From Neoroseomonas oryzicola (lineage in GTDB: Bacteria > Pseudomonadota > Alphaproteobacteria > Acetobacterales > Acetobacteraceae), in contig NZ_JAAVUP010000013.1 of the NCBI RefSeq assembly GCF_012163135.1, forward strand, positions 1-64,000: a stretch of 64,000 nucleotides of DNA, read 5' to 3'. Shown in pieces: positions 43,057 through 52,055 of this stretch. Made by a program: the position numbers and the translations under genes. A model generated the notes under the pieces. That model did not search any database, had not been told where the DNA came from, and saw nothing but the letters and a program-made list of their open reading frames with translations. The number at the start of each line of letters is the position of its first letter. The stretch's first letter is position 1.

Positions 43057-44598
43057 CTACACGCGCTGGAAGTCGATCACGCGGCTGCGGTTCGTCGCGA
43101 TGCGCAGCACGCCCGGCGCACGCAGCCAGAGGCAGGCACGCCCGGGCCAGGGCAGCGCGCCGACCGGCATGATCGCGCGATCCGCCGCGAGCGGCGTGAG
43201 CGGCACGACGCGATGCAGCGGCCCGCTGCCCATCGACGCCGTCGCGCCGCCATCGGCGGCGATGGCGATCGACAGCTCCGCGTGCATCGCCGCGGCGCGC
43301 CATGTGCCGGCGAGGCCGGCATCGAGCCGCGCATCCGCCGCGACGGGATGGAAGCGCCGCGCGGCGTGGCCCACCTCGCCCACGATGTCCGCGCCGTCGC
43401 GACGCAGCCGCATCGGCAGGTAGGGCGACAGCGCGACGGCCTCGCCCTCCGTCGCGCCGGGCAGCAGCGTGTCGCGCGATCCCATGAAGGTCGCGCTGCC
43501 CTCGCCCAGTTCGAGCCAGGTCGGCCCGCTTGCCTCGACGAACAGACCGCGCGGCAGTGCCGGCGCATCGAGGCACGGCGGCGCGATGCCGAGCAGCCGC
43601 GCCATGACGCGCAGCGCGGGAAGATAAGGCTCGGTCTCCTCGCGGTTCGACAGCAGCACGACGCCGCTGCCTGTCGCCGGATCGAGCAGGACGTGGTTCT
43701 TGAATCCCGGCAGGTGCCCGCCATGCCCGACGAGCCGCACGCCGTCGATCCCGGTCACATGCATCCCGAGCCCGTAATGCGACGCGCGGCCATCCGCGAG
43801 CGTCGCCGGCGTCGCCAGCCGCGCGAGCACGTCGCCGGCCGGCCCGTCGCCGCGCAGCAGCGCGCGCAGCCAGGTCGCGAGGTCCTCCGCGCTGCCGGCC
43901 AGCGCGCCCGAGCCCGACAGCGCCATGCCGTAGGATCCGACGCGCCAGGGCGCATCCGGCCCCTCGCGCCAGTATCCGTCGGCAAGCCCGGCGAGCGGCC
44001 GGTCCCAGGCGGTCGGAAAGCGGAAGCCGGTGCCGAGCGCCGCGTTCAGCGGTACTTCCACCCAGGCGGCGAAGGCGCCGCCCTGCCGCGCGAGCGCGTG
44101 CTCGACCAGCCGGTAGCCGGTGTTGCTGTAGGACATCTCGCTGCCCGGCGCGAAGTCGAGGCCGGGCAGCGCCGCCGTGAAGGCATCGAGCGCCGCCGCA
44201 TCCACCGCGGCGGAGGCCGGCACGCCGCAGAGCATGTAGCTCTGCAGCAGGTCGGGGATACCCGAGGTCATCGACAGCGCGCGCACCACCGGCACCGACC
44301 CGATCGCGTCCGGAAGGCCGGGAACCAGCGCGCCGAGCGGCGCGGCGAGGTCGATCCCGCGATGCAGCGCATAGGCGCACAGCAGGTGCTTGGTGATGGA
44401 GGCGAAGCGGCTTGGCGTGCGCGGCGTGAAGGGGATGCCGTGCTGCAGGCTCGCCAGCCCGGCGGAGGCCTGGCCGCGGATGCCGTCGCGGTCGAACAGC
44501 AGGATGGTCCCGCCCGGCGCTGCCTCGCCGGGTGCGGCCCAGGCGGCGACGATGGCCTCGGCCTCAACGAGGGCGGCCGTCCAGTCGGGTGGGGTCAT
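43057..44598 (-). CDS. Serine hydrolase, beta-lactamase/D-aminopeptidase family
   Basis: A 513-residue enzyme of the class C beta-lactamase fold: nucleophile S-x-x-K in RFASITKHLLCAYAL, the Tyr motif MSYSNTGYRLVEHAL, and the HGG in LVGHGGHLPGFKNH (equivalent of KTG). The last 150 residues form an extra beta domain similar in size to those of D-aminopeptidases. No signal peptide is seen, so it is probably cytoplasmic. It is upstream of the peptide-type binding protein, suggesting hydrolysis of imported peptides or amides; this is inferred. Confidence 0.83.
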   Translation of the reverse strand: MTPPDWTAALVEAEAIVAAWAAPGEAAPGGTILLFDRDGIRGQASAGLASLQHGIPFTPRTPSRFASITKHLLCAYALHRGIDLAAPLGALVPGLPDAIGSVPVVRALSMTSGIPDLLQSYMLCGVPASAAVDAAALDAFTAALPGLDFAPGSEMSYSNTGYRLVEHALARQGGAFAAWVEVPLNAALGTGFRFPTAWDRPLAGLADGYWREGPDAPWRVGSYGMALSGSGALAGSAEDLATWLRALLRGDGPAGDVLARLATPATLADGRASHYGLGMHVTGIDGVRLVGHGGHLPGFKNHVLLDPATGSGVVLLSNREETEPYLPALRVMARLLGIAPPCLDAPALPRGLFVEASGPTWLELGEGSATFMGSRDTLLPGATEGEAVALSPYLPMRLRRDGADIVGEVGHAARRFHPVAADARLDAGLAGTWRAAAMHAELSIAIAADGGATASMGSGPLHRVVPLTPLAADRAIMPVGALPWPGRACLWLRAPGVLRIATNRSRVIDFQRV

Positions 44599-44688
44599 GG
44601 AAAAGGGTCTCGCCTCGCGGCTGCGGCAGGGGCGCGCAGCATGGACGAGGCGGGGAGGCGTGCGAAGCCGTGGGCAGGTCGGGAAAAC

Positions 44689-44763
<75 letters not shown>

Positions 44764-44887
44764 CCCTGGCCGCCGCGCGTCGCCGCACGGTCCGGGCGGC
44801 GCGTCATACCCGCGCGCGGCCCCGCCTGCAACCGGGTGTTTCCCGCCCAAGCCAATCGGCCGGTTCCATGCTATTCCATGCCCAGCC

Positions 44888-45880
44888 ATGCGCCGCCGCG
44901 CCCTCCTCATCCTCGCCATCCTCCTGGCCGCCGGCGGCGCATGGGGCTGGCACTCCCTGCCGCCCTCCGTCGCGATCGCCGTCGCAACGACCGGCCCCGC
45001 GCTGCGCGCCGTCTATGCCACCGGCAGCGTCGAGCCCGTCCACTGGGCCAAGGTCGGCCCCGCCGTGCGCGCGCGCATCACCGCCGTCATGGTCGACGAA
45101 GGCCAGCGCGTCACCGAAGGCCAGCCCATGGCCCGGCTCGACGACCGCGAGGCCCTGCACCGCGTCGAGGAAGCCGACGCCCGCGCCCGCTTCGCCGAGG
45201 ACGAGCTCGCCCGCACCCGCACCCTGGTGACGCGGGAAGTCGCCTCCCGCTCCGCCCTCGACCGCGCCGAATCCGAGGCCCGCGCCGTGCGCGCCGTGGC
45301 CGACGCCGCCCGCCGGCGCCTCGACGACTACATCGTCCGCGCGCCGTCCGCCGGCCTGGTCCTGCGCCGCGACGCCGAGGTGGGGGAGGTCGTCGACACC
45401 CCCGCCGCGCTGTTCTGGATCGGCGAACCCCGCCCGCTGCGCGTCACCGCCGAGGTGGACGAGGAGGACATCGCCCAGGTCCGCGAAGGCCAGCGCGCCC
45501 TGCTGCGCGCCGATGCCTTCCCCGGCCAGGTGCTGCCCGCCACGGTCGGCCAGATCACGCCCAAGGGCGATTCCACGCGCAAGGCCTACCGCGTGCGCCT
45601 CAACCTGCCCGAGGACACCCCGCTGCTCATCGGCATGACGGTCGAGGCGAACATCGTCCTCCATCAGTCCGACAACGCCGTGCTGGTCCCGCCGTCGGCG
45701 GTGCGCGACGGCCGCGTCTTCGTCATCCGCCGCGAACGGGTCGAACCCCGCCGCGTCGAGCTCGGCGTGCAGGGTGCCCGCTCGGTCGAGGTGCTGCGCG
45801 GCCTCGCGCCGGGGGAGATGGTGGTGCTCGATCCGCCCGCGGGCCTCGCGGCCGGCCAGCTCGTCAGGCTGCGGTCGTGA
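44888..45880 (+). CDS. Periplasmic adaptor (HlyD/MacA-like) of an ABC exporter
   Basis: A 330-residue membrane fusion protein. One N-terminal helix (ALLILAILLAAGGAWGW) precedes a biotinyl-lipoyl half (ARITAVMVDEGQRVTEGQPM ARL), a short alpha-hairpin (HRVEEADARARFAEDELART), the second lipoyl half (YIVRAPSAGLVLRRDAEVGE VV) and beta-barrel/membrane-proximal parts (PLLIGMTVEANIVLHQSDNA). It is the adaptor for the permease and ATPase that follow; the GTG of the permease overlaps its stop. Confidence 0.88.
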   Translation: MRRRALLILAILLAAGGAWGWHSLPPSVAIAVATTGPALRAVYATGSVEPVHWAKVGPAVRARITAVMVDEGQRVTEGQPMARLDDREALHRVEEADARARFAEDELARTRTLVTREVASRSALDRAESEARAVRAVADAARRRLDDYIVRAPSAGLVLRRDAEVGEVVDTPAALFWIGEPRPLRVTAEVDEEDIAQVREGQRALLRADAFPGQVLPATVGQITPKGDSTRKAYRVRLNLPEDTPLLIGMTVEANIVLHQSDNAVLVPPSAVRDGRVFVIRRERVEPRRVELGVQGARSVEVLRGLAPGEMVVLDPPAGLAAGQLVRLRS

Positions 45881-47121
45881 GGCTGCTGCTCGACCTGGCG
45901 CGTGGGATGCTCGCGCGGCGGCGGCGGCAGACGCTGGTCAGCGTCACCGGCGTCGCGCTCGGCGTCGCCTTCTTCATCGCCATTGCCTCCCTGATGCGTG
46001 GCTTCCAGACCTATTTCATCCAGCAGGTCATCGACGTTCAGCCGCACATCGTCATCAAGGACGAAACGCGCACGCCACCCGCCCAGGCCGCAGAACTCGC
46101 GATCACCGACGGCGCCGTCTCGATCAACGGCGTGAAGCCGCGCGACCGTGTGCGCGGCATCCGCGCCTCGGGCGAGAAGCTCGACATCCTCGAGGCCATG
46201 CCCGGCGTCGCCGCCGCGCCCATTCTCACCGGCCCGGCGCTGCTGCGCTATGGCGCGCGTGACCTCAGCGTGACGATCACGGGCATCGACCCGCAGCGCT
46301 ACCGCCGCGTCGCCAATCTCGAGAAGGACATGATCCAGGGCCGGCTCGAGGACCTGCGCTCGGCGGCGAACGGGCTGATCATCGGCTCGACGCTCGCGTA
46401 TCGCCTCGGCGTGCAGCTGGGCGATACCGTCATCGCCGTCTCGCCCCGCGGCGTGACGCTGCAGATGAAGATCGTGGGCATCTTCCACACCGGCCTCGTC
46501 AGCCTCGACCAGACCCAGGGCTACGCGCTGCTCAAGGTCAACCAGGTGCTGCAGGACCGCAGCAACGTGGTGAACCAGATCCTGCTGCGCCTGGACGACG
46601 TGACCCAGGCCGAACCGCTCGCCCGCCGGATCGAGGCCCGCTTCGGCGACCGCACCGAATCCTGGGAGGAGCAGAACCGCAACATCCTCACGGTCTTCGT
46701 CATCCAGAACGCCATCATGTACAGCGTGACCGGCGCCATCCTGCTGGTCGCGGCCTTCGGCATCTACAACATCATCTCGACCGTGGTGTTCGAGAAGACG
46801 CGCGACATCGCCATCCTGAAGTCGCTTGGCTTCACCGAGGGCGACATCCAGGCGCTGTTCCTGCTGCAGGGCGCGATCGCCGGGCTGCTCGGCGCGGTGC
46901 TGGGCTGCCTGCTCGGCCAGGCGATGATCGAAGGCCTGGCGCAGGTGCGCTTCGCGACCGAGACGCCGGCCGGCAACGACCGCTTCATGCTGGCGCAGGA
47001 CTGGCGGATCTTCGCCGTCGCCTCGGGCTTCGCGGTGGTGTCGGCGGGGATTGCGGCGGTGATCCCGGCGCGAAGGGCGGCGCGGCTCGATCCGGTGCAG
47101 ATCGTCAGGGGGGCGGCATGA
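45877..47121 (+). CDS. ABC exporter permease (MacB/LolC-type FtsX fold)
   Basis: A 414-residue protein with one N-terminal helix (TLVSVTGVALGVAFFIAIAS), a periplasmic MacB_PCD domain (about residues 45-270) and three C-terminal helices (YSVTGAILLVAAFGIYNIIS, LFLLQGAIAGLLGAVLG, VASGFAVVSAGIAAVIPA). The cytoplasmic coupling phrase EKTRDIAILKSLGFTEGDI is typical of FtsX/LolC permeases. With adaptor and separate ATPase this resembles DevBCA or MacAB-like exporters. GTG 45877 overlaps the adaptor stop. Confidence 0.88.
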   Translation: MRLLLDLARGMLARRRRQTLVSVTGVALGVAFFIAIASLMRGFQTYFIQQVIDVQPHIVIKDETRTPPAQAAELAITDGAVSINGVKPRDRVRGIRASGEKLDILEAMPGVAAAPILTGPALLRYGARDLSVTITGIDPQRYRRVANLEKDMIQGRLEDLRSAANGLIIGSTLAYRLGVQLGDTVIAVSPRGVTLQMKIVGIFHTGLVSLDQTQGYALLKVNQVLQDRSNVVNQILLRLDDVTQAEPLARRIEARFGDRTESWEEQNRNILTVFVIQNAIMYSVTGAILLVAAFGIYNIISTVVFEKTRDIAILKSLGFTEGDIQALFLLQGAIAGLLGAVLGCLLGQAMIEGLAQVRFATETPAGNDRFMLAQDWRIFAVASGFAVVSAGIAAVIPARRAARLDPVQIVRGAA

Positions 47122-47125
47122 CAGG

Positions 47126-47150
47126 GCGGGGGAGGGGAACCTCCCCCCGC
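47126..47150 (+). terminator. GC-rich hairpin after the permease gene
   Basis: GCGGGGGAGG and CCTCCCCCCGC pair over at least 8 bp around GGAA, 5 bp past the permease stop. It resembles the hairpin at 14444. It may reduce read-through or separate the ATPase transcript. Confidence 0.45.
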
Positions 47151-47166
47151 CGCGGCCTGCGCCCAT

Positions 47167-47221
47167 TGGCAAAGAAGGTTGGGGGGCTCGGGGGGAAGTT
47201 CCCTTCCCACCGTCTTCCTGC

Positions 47222-47224
<3 letters not shown>
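47167..47224 (+). repeat. 58-bp dispersed leader repeat, copy 2
   Basis: Near-identical to 18479-18536. Here its terminal ATG (47222-47224) is itself the start codon of the ABC ATPase gene, so the repeat forms the whole proximal leader of that gene. The GGGGGGAAG stem of copy 1 is disrupted by a C-to-A change in the right arm. Confidence 0.7.
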
Positions 47225-47879
<655 letters not shown>

Positions 47880-47899
<20 letters not shown>

Positions 47900-48743
47900 C
47901 GCCGTCCCGCGCGGTCGCCGCCAGCAGCCCGCCGCCCGCGACCAGCAGCGCCGCCAGCCCCACGCGCCAGTCGAGCGCGCCTTCGCCCGCGACCACCAGC
48001 AGCAGCGTGGAGGCCACCGGCACCGCATAGGCGAGCGTGCCGAGCAGCCGCGGATCGCCCCGCTTCATCCCCGCATCCCACAGGAAGAAGGCGGCCCCCA
48101 GCGGCCCCGGGCCGAGCAGCAGGATCGCGATCCATTGGCGCGCATCGGGCATGACCAGCGTCTCGAAGGCCAGCGACGTCACGCCGGCCAGAAGCGCCGT
48201 TGCGATGCAGAACCCCGCCACGGCCTCGGTCGGCACGGCGGCCATGCGCTTCGAGGTGACGGAATAGACCGCCCAGACCACCGCGCAGCCGACAGCGCAG
48301 GCGAAGCCCCAGAAGGCCCCCGCGGGAAAGGATGCGCCCGCGCCGACCAGCAGCGCGCAGCCGAGGAAGCCGAGCCCCACGCCCGCCAGCCGACGCGGCC
48401 CGAGGTGCAGCCCCAGGATCGGCCCCGACAGCAGCACGATCAGCAGCGGCCAGAGGTAGTTGAGCAGGTTCGCCTCGACCGCCGGCGCCAGCGCCAGCGC
48501 GGCGAAGTACAGCGCGTGGTAGCCGAACAGCCCGCCCACGCCATGCGCCCAGGCGAGCGGCCCCTGCCGCAGCGCCCCGAGCCGCCCGCGCGCCGCGACG
48601 ACGCCGAGCGCCATGACCCCGCCCGCGGCGAAGGCGAGCGCGGTCAGCTCGAGCGGCGGAATCCCCGCCGCCATGCGCGCGAGCAGCGCAAGGAAGGCCC
48701 AGAGCAGCAGCGCGCCGCATCCGGCCAGACTGGGCAAACCCAT
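47880..48743 (-). CDS. EamA/DMT-family transporter (YddG-like)
   Basis: A 287-residue protein with ten hydrophobic helices in two EamA units (GLFGYHALYFAALALAPAVE, ANLLNYLWPLLIVLLSG in the first; LGTLAYAVPVASTLLLVVAG in the second). The NYLWPLLIVL phrase resembles aromatic amino acid exporters of the YddG group, though the substrate is unproven. It is convergent with the ABC ATPase gene, with a 20-bp coding overlap. Confidence 0.85.
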
Positions 48744-48799
48744 CGCCTCGTCACCATCTGGGGGATGCAGCGCACTAACCCAGGAAGGACTGTCAGGGA

Positions 48800-49156
48800 A
48801 TGGCCGGCTTCGTCATCCGCACCCTCGTCACCGCCGGGGCCCTCTGGGTCGCCGTCGCCATCGTGCCGGGGCTCGCGGCGCGGGACATGGGCGCGCTGCT
48901 CATCGCCGCGATCGTGCTCGGCCTGGTGAACGCCATCGTCCGGCCGGTCGCGGTGATCCTGTCGATCCCGCTGACCATCCTTACCCTCGGGCTGTTCCTG
49001 CTGGTGGTGAACGCCGGGATGCTGGCCCTGGTCGCAGCGCTGGTGCCCTCCTTCACCGTCGCGGGATTCTGGTCGGCGCTGTTCGGCGCGATCGTGGTCT
49101 CGATCGTCTCGGGGCTGATCAACGGGGCGCTGGCGGAAGGCAGTCTGCGAGGCTGA
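48800..49156 (+). CDS. Phage holin family 4-like/YvlD membrane protein
   Basis: A 118-residue protein with four helices and the YvlD/DUF360 layout: FVIRTLVTAGALWVAVAIVP, LIAAIVLGLVNAIVRPVAVI, LSIPLTILTLGLFLLVVNAG ML. The NAIVRPV and LPLTILTLGLF-type phrases are diagnostic. It is not evidence of a prophage despite the family name. The 3' end overlaps the convergent Rrf2 gene by 38 bp. Confidence 0.85.
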   Translation: MAGFVIRTLVTAGALWVAVAIVPGLAARDMGALLIAAIVLGLVNAIVRPVAVILSIPLTILTLGLFLLVVNAGMLALVAALVPSFTVAGFWSALFGAIVVSIVSGLINGALAEGSLRG

Positions 49157-49529
49157 CCGCGTCCAACGCCCGGTAGAAGGCGAACTCCGCCCCCGCGAGG
49201 GCGGATTTGAGCCGGCAGCGCGGCGTCAGCGTGCAGGCGCCGCCATCGGCGCGGAAGCATTCGACCAAGGCCTGATCGCGCTCCATCCGGCGCACGACCT
49301 CCCCGATGCGGATCTGGTCGGGCGGCTGGGCGAGCGTCACGCCGCCCTGCGCCCCGCGTTGGGTCGCGACGAGCCCCTCGGCCGCCAGCGCCTGCACGAG
49401 CTTGTGCAGGTGGTTGCGCGACAGGCCGAGCTCGCGGGCCAGTTCTTCCGTGGACATCCGCCGCTCCGGCTCGGCGGCGAGGCGCATCAGCGCGCGCAGC
49501 GCGAAATCGGTGGCGGCAAGGAGGCGCAT
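49119..49529 (-). CDS. nsrR: Rrf2-family regulator, NsrR-like ([2Fe-2S]/[4Fe-4S] cysteines)
   Basis: A 136-residue Rrf2 protein: RLLAATDFALRALMRLAAEP, STEELARELGLSRNHLHKLV, GGVTLAQPPDQIRIGEVVRR, then the cluster ligands ECFRADGGACTLTPRCRLKS (C-x7-C-x5-C, with the NsrR-type C-x-L-T-P-x-C). NsrR senses nitric oxide and represses detoxification genes. Those appear to be the divergent truncated haemoglobin and Fe-S repair genes here, with two palindromes in the gap. Confidence 0.87.
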   Translation of the reverse strand: MRLLAATDFALRALMRLAAEPERRMSTEELARELGLSRNHLHKLVQALAAEGLVATQRGAQGGVTLAQPPDQIRIGEVVRRMERDQALVECFRADGGACTLTPRCRLKSALAGAEFAFYRALDAVSLADCLPPAPR

Positions 49530-49545
49530 CGGTCGGGTCCCTGAA

Positions 49546-49564
49546 TTGGTATTGACGATACCAC
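49546..49564. promoter_or_regulatory. NsrR operator candidate 1
   Basis: TTGGTATTGACGATACCAC is an imperfect copy of the palindrome at 49583 (two half-site mismatches), 17 bp upstream of the nsrR start. It would allow autoregulation of nsrR. Confidence 0.6.
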
Positions 49565-49582
49565 AATTGGCGTGGCAGTTAA

Positions 49583-49601
49583 TTGGTATCGGAGATACCA
49601 A
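49583..49601. promoter_or_regulatory. NsrR operator candidate 2
   Basis: TTGGTATCGGAGATACCAA has perfect 8-bp arms around GGA and ends one base before the haemoglobin ATG at 49603. Binding here would block transcription or translation initiation of the operon. Centre-to-centre distance from candidate 1 is 37 bp. Confidence 0.7.
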
Positions 49602-49602
49602 T

Positions 49603-50064
49603 ATGCAGCCCCCGAGCGTTCCGCATCCCGAAACCCCCGCCCGCCGCGCCGCGGCCGCCGCCGCCATCGCGGCCGAGACGGGGCTCAGCGAGGCCCTGAT
49701 CGCCGAGACGCTGCGCGACTTCTACGCCCGCGCCCGCGCCGACGACCTGCTCGGCCCGGTCTTCGCGAAGGTCGGCGACTGGGAGGCGCATATCGGCACC
49801 GTGACCGACTTCTGGTCCTCGGTGGCGCTGATGACCGGCCGCTACCACGGCCAGCCGATGCGCGCGCATTTCGGGCTCGGCCTGGACCCCGCGCATTTCG
49901 CCCGCTGGCTCGAACTCTTCGAGGCGACGGTCGCCGAGCGCTGCCCGCCCGCCGGCGCCGCGCTGCTCGCCGCCCGCGCCCGCACCATTGCCCGCAGCCT
50001 GGAAATGGGCATCGCCGTCGCCCGGGGCGATTTGCCGGGCCGCACTCCAGGAGCACCCGCATGA
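49603..50064 (+). CDS. Group III truncated haemoglobin
   Basis: A 153-residue globin. LIAETLRDFYARARADDLLG PVF, WEAHIGTVTDFWSSVALMTG, YHGQPMRAHFGLGLDPAHFA RW with the proximal His (MRAHFGL) and W-x-x-L-F match the trHbIII group, linked to NO or oxidative chemistry. The start abuts operator 2, so the leader is very short. It overlaps the RIC gene by 4 nt (ATGA). GGAG at 49590-49594 lies inside the operator and can serve as ribosome site. Confidence 0.88.
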   Translation: MQPPSVPHPETPARRAAAAAAIAAETGLSEALIAETLRDFYARARADDLLGPVFAKVGDWEAHIGTVTDFWSSVALMTGRYHGQPMRAHFGLGLDPAHFARWLELFEATVAERCPPAGAALLAARARTIARSLEMGIAVARGDLPGRTPGAPA

Positions 50065-50723
50065 CCGCCACCGCCTTCGCCGACCGCAACCTGTCGGACA
50101 TCGCCGCGACGCTGCCCGGCGCCACCGCCGTCTTCCGCCAGCGCAAGATGGATTTCTGCTGCGGCGGCGCCGTGCCGCTGTCCGAGGCCGCCGCGGCCCG
50201 CGGCCTCGACCTCACCGCGATCGAGGCCGACCTCGCCGCGCTCGCCGGCCGGGCCGGCGTGCCCGACACGGAACTCCCGACCGAGGCACTGATCGGCCGC
50301 ATCCTCGAGCGCTACCACGCCGTCCATCGCCGCGAGCTGCCCGAGCTCATCCGCCTCGCCCGCCGCGTCGAGGCCGTGCACCGCGGCGTCGAGGGCGCGC
50401 CCGTGGGCCTCGCCGACGCGCTCGAGGAGACCGAGCTCGCGCTCGCCGACCACATGGCGAAGGAGGAAGGCGTGCTCTTCCCGATGATCCTCGCCGGCCG
50501 CGGCGGCATGGCGGGCGCGCCGATCTCGGTCATGCGGCACGAGCACGACGACCATGGCGAACGCCTCGCGCAGCTGCTGGCGCTGTCGAACGACGCCACG
50601 CCGCCCGCCGGCGCCTGCACGACCTGGCGCGCCCTCTGCGCCGGCCTGCGCAAGTTCGCCGACGACCTGCAGGACCATGTCCACCTGGAGAACAACGTCC
50701 TCTTCCCCCGCTTCGGGGCCTGA
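50061..50723 (+). CDS. Iron-sulfur cluster repair di-iron protein (RIC/YtfE/ScdA)
   Basis: A 220-residue protein: the N-terminal ScdA domain has MDFCCGGAVPLSEAAAARGL; the hemerythrin-like part has the His/Glu iron ligands in YHAVHRRELPELIRLARRVE, ALADHMAKEEGVLFPMI, RHEHDDHGERLAQLL and HVHLENNVLFPRF. RIC repairs Fe-S clusters damaged by NO. AGGAG lies 8 nt before ATG 50061. It forms an operon with the truncated haemoglobin under the NsrR-like regulator. Confidence 0.9.
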   Translation: MTATAFADRNLSDIAATLPGATAVFRQRKMDFCCGGAVPLSEAAAARGLDLTAIEADLAALAGRAGVPDTELPTEALIGRILERYHAVHRRELPELIRLARRVEAVHRGVEGAPVGLADALEETELALADHMAKEEGVLFPMILAGRGGMAGAPISVMRHEHDDHGERLAQLLALSNDATPPAGACTTWRALCAGLRKFADDLQDHVHLENNVLFPRFGA

Positions 50724-51038
50724 CCCTCGGGGGGCGCCCCTGGCGGGCGCCTCCCCAAGGCGGCATCGGCGCGTCGCCGCCGCCCGGGCGGCGCGAGGGA
50801 GGGCGCGCCGGTGCCGCCGGTTGTCCTTGGCGAAGGCGCTTGAAATGGCCGGCACCGGCCGGCCACCCATCCGGGGCGCGGTCGTCGGCTGGCCGGTTGG
50901 GGACGCGGCCCGATGCCGGGCGACGGAATGCTCCGATCGGCGCATTCCCGAAGGGTAGCCGACCGCTCCGCCGCCGCATTGAACCCGGCGCCGCCTTCCG
51001 GCAGGGTGCAGCGCAGCAACCCCCGGGAAGGTTGGCAG
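50724..51038. other. GC-rich intergenic region after the RIC gene
   Basis: 315 bp without a supportable gene. The first 100 bp contain several overlapping GC-rich dyads (for example GGGGCGCCCC near 50732 and GCGCC-rich stems near 50750-50810), which probably end the RIC transcript. GAAGG about 9 nt before ATG 51039 serves the DUF808 gene. Confidence 0.4.
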
Positions 51039-51947
51039 ATGAGCACGGGCCTCTTGGCGCTGCTGGACGACGTCGCGGCCATCGCGAAGGTCGCCGCCGC
51101 CTCCATCGACGATGTCGCCGCGCAGGCGGCCAAGGCGGGCGCCAAGGCCGCGGGGGTCGTGATCGACGACGCCGCCGTCACGCCGCGCTACGTGGTGGGC
51201 TTCGACGCCTCCCGCGAGTTGCCGATCATCGGGCGCATCGCCCTCGGGTCGCTGAAGAACAAGTTCGTCATCCTGCTGCCCGCGGCGCTGCTGCTCTCGG
51301 CCTTCGCGCCCTGGCTGATCACGCCGCTGCTCGTGCTCGGCGGCATCTACCTGTGCTTCGAGGGGGCGGAGAAGGTCCTCGAATGGGTCCGCCCGCATCC
51401 CGAGCAGGCGCAGTCCTCCGCCGTACCCACCGATGCGAAGCAGCTCGAGGACACGCGCGTCGCCGGCGCGATCAAGACCGACTTCATCCTCTCGGCCGAG
51501 ATCATGGCCATCGCGCTCGCGACCATCCCCGAGGCAGGCATCGCCACCCAGGCCGCGACCCTCGCCATCGTCGGCGCGGTCATCACCTTCGCGGTCTATG
51601 GCGTCGTCGCGCTGATCGTGAAGGCGGACGATGCCGGCGTGGCCCTGGTCCGCCGCGGCTACGGCGCCGGCGCCATCCTCGTGCGCGGCATGCCGGTGGT
51701 GCTGAAGGTGCTCTCGGTGGTCGGCACGCTCGCCATGGTCTGGGTCGGCGGCGGCATCATCCTGCATGGGCTCGAGGCCTTCGGCCTCGGCGCCCTGCCG
51801 CACTGGGTCCACGACATCGCCGTCGCGGCGGGCCATGGCGGGGGCGGGGCGGTCGTCGAATGGCTGGTCGGCGCGATGCTCGCGGGTGTGGCGGGCCTCA
51901 TCGTCGGGGCGGCCGCGATGCCGGTGCTCGGCCGCCTGCTGCATTGA
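51039..51947 (+). CDS. DUF808 family membrane protein (YedI-like)
   Basis: A 302-residue protein with the DUF808 start STGLLALLDDVAAIAKVAAA SIDD, QAAKAGAKAAGVVIDDAAVT PRYVVGF, ELPIIGRIALGSLKNKFVIL, then several membrane helices (TLAIVGAVITFAVYGVVALI, VVLKVLSVVGTLAMVWVGGG, AMLAGVAGLIVGAAAM). Function unknown; it is widespread in proteobacteria. Confidence 0.88.
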   Translation: MSTGLLALLDDVAAIAKVAAASIDDVAAQAAKAGAKAAGVVIDDAAVTPRYVVGFDASRELPIIGRIALGSLKNKFVILLPAALLLSAFAPWLITPLLVLGGIYLCFEGAEKVLEWVRPHPEQAQSSAVPTDAKQLEDTRVAGAIKTDFILSAEIMAIALATIPEAGIATQAATLAIVGAVITFAVYGVVALIVKADDAGVALVRRGYGAGAILVRGMPVVLKVLSVVGTLAMVWVGGGIILHGLEAFGLGALPHWVHDIAVAAGHGGGGAVVEWLVGAMLAGVAGLIVGAAAMPVLGRLLH

Positions 51948-52055
51948 CGCCCGGCCCGGCCTGACGGCCGGCGCCATCCGTCCAGGATGCCGTCGCCGGG
52001 GTGGGATTAGGGGCGGCGCCGTGCCGTCGACGACGGTCCTAGCGGCCGCGCCGCG

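Noticed and set aside
48800-49156. Prophage holin
   Set aside because: The protein matches the YvlD-like family, which carries a holin name in databases, but no phage gene is nearby.
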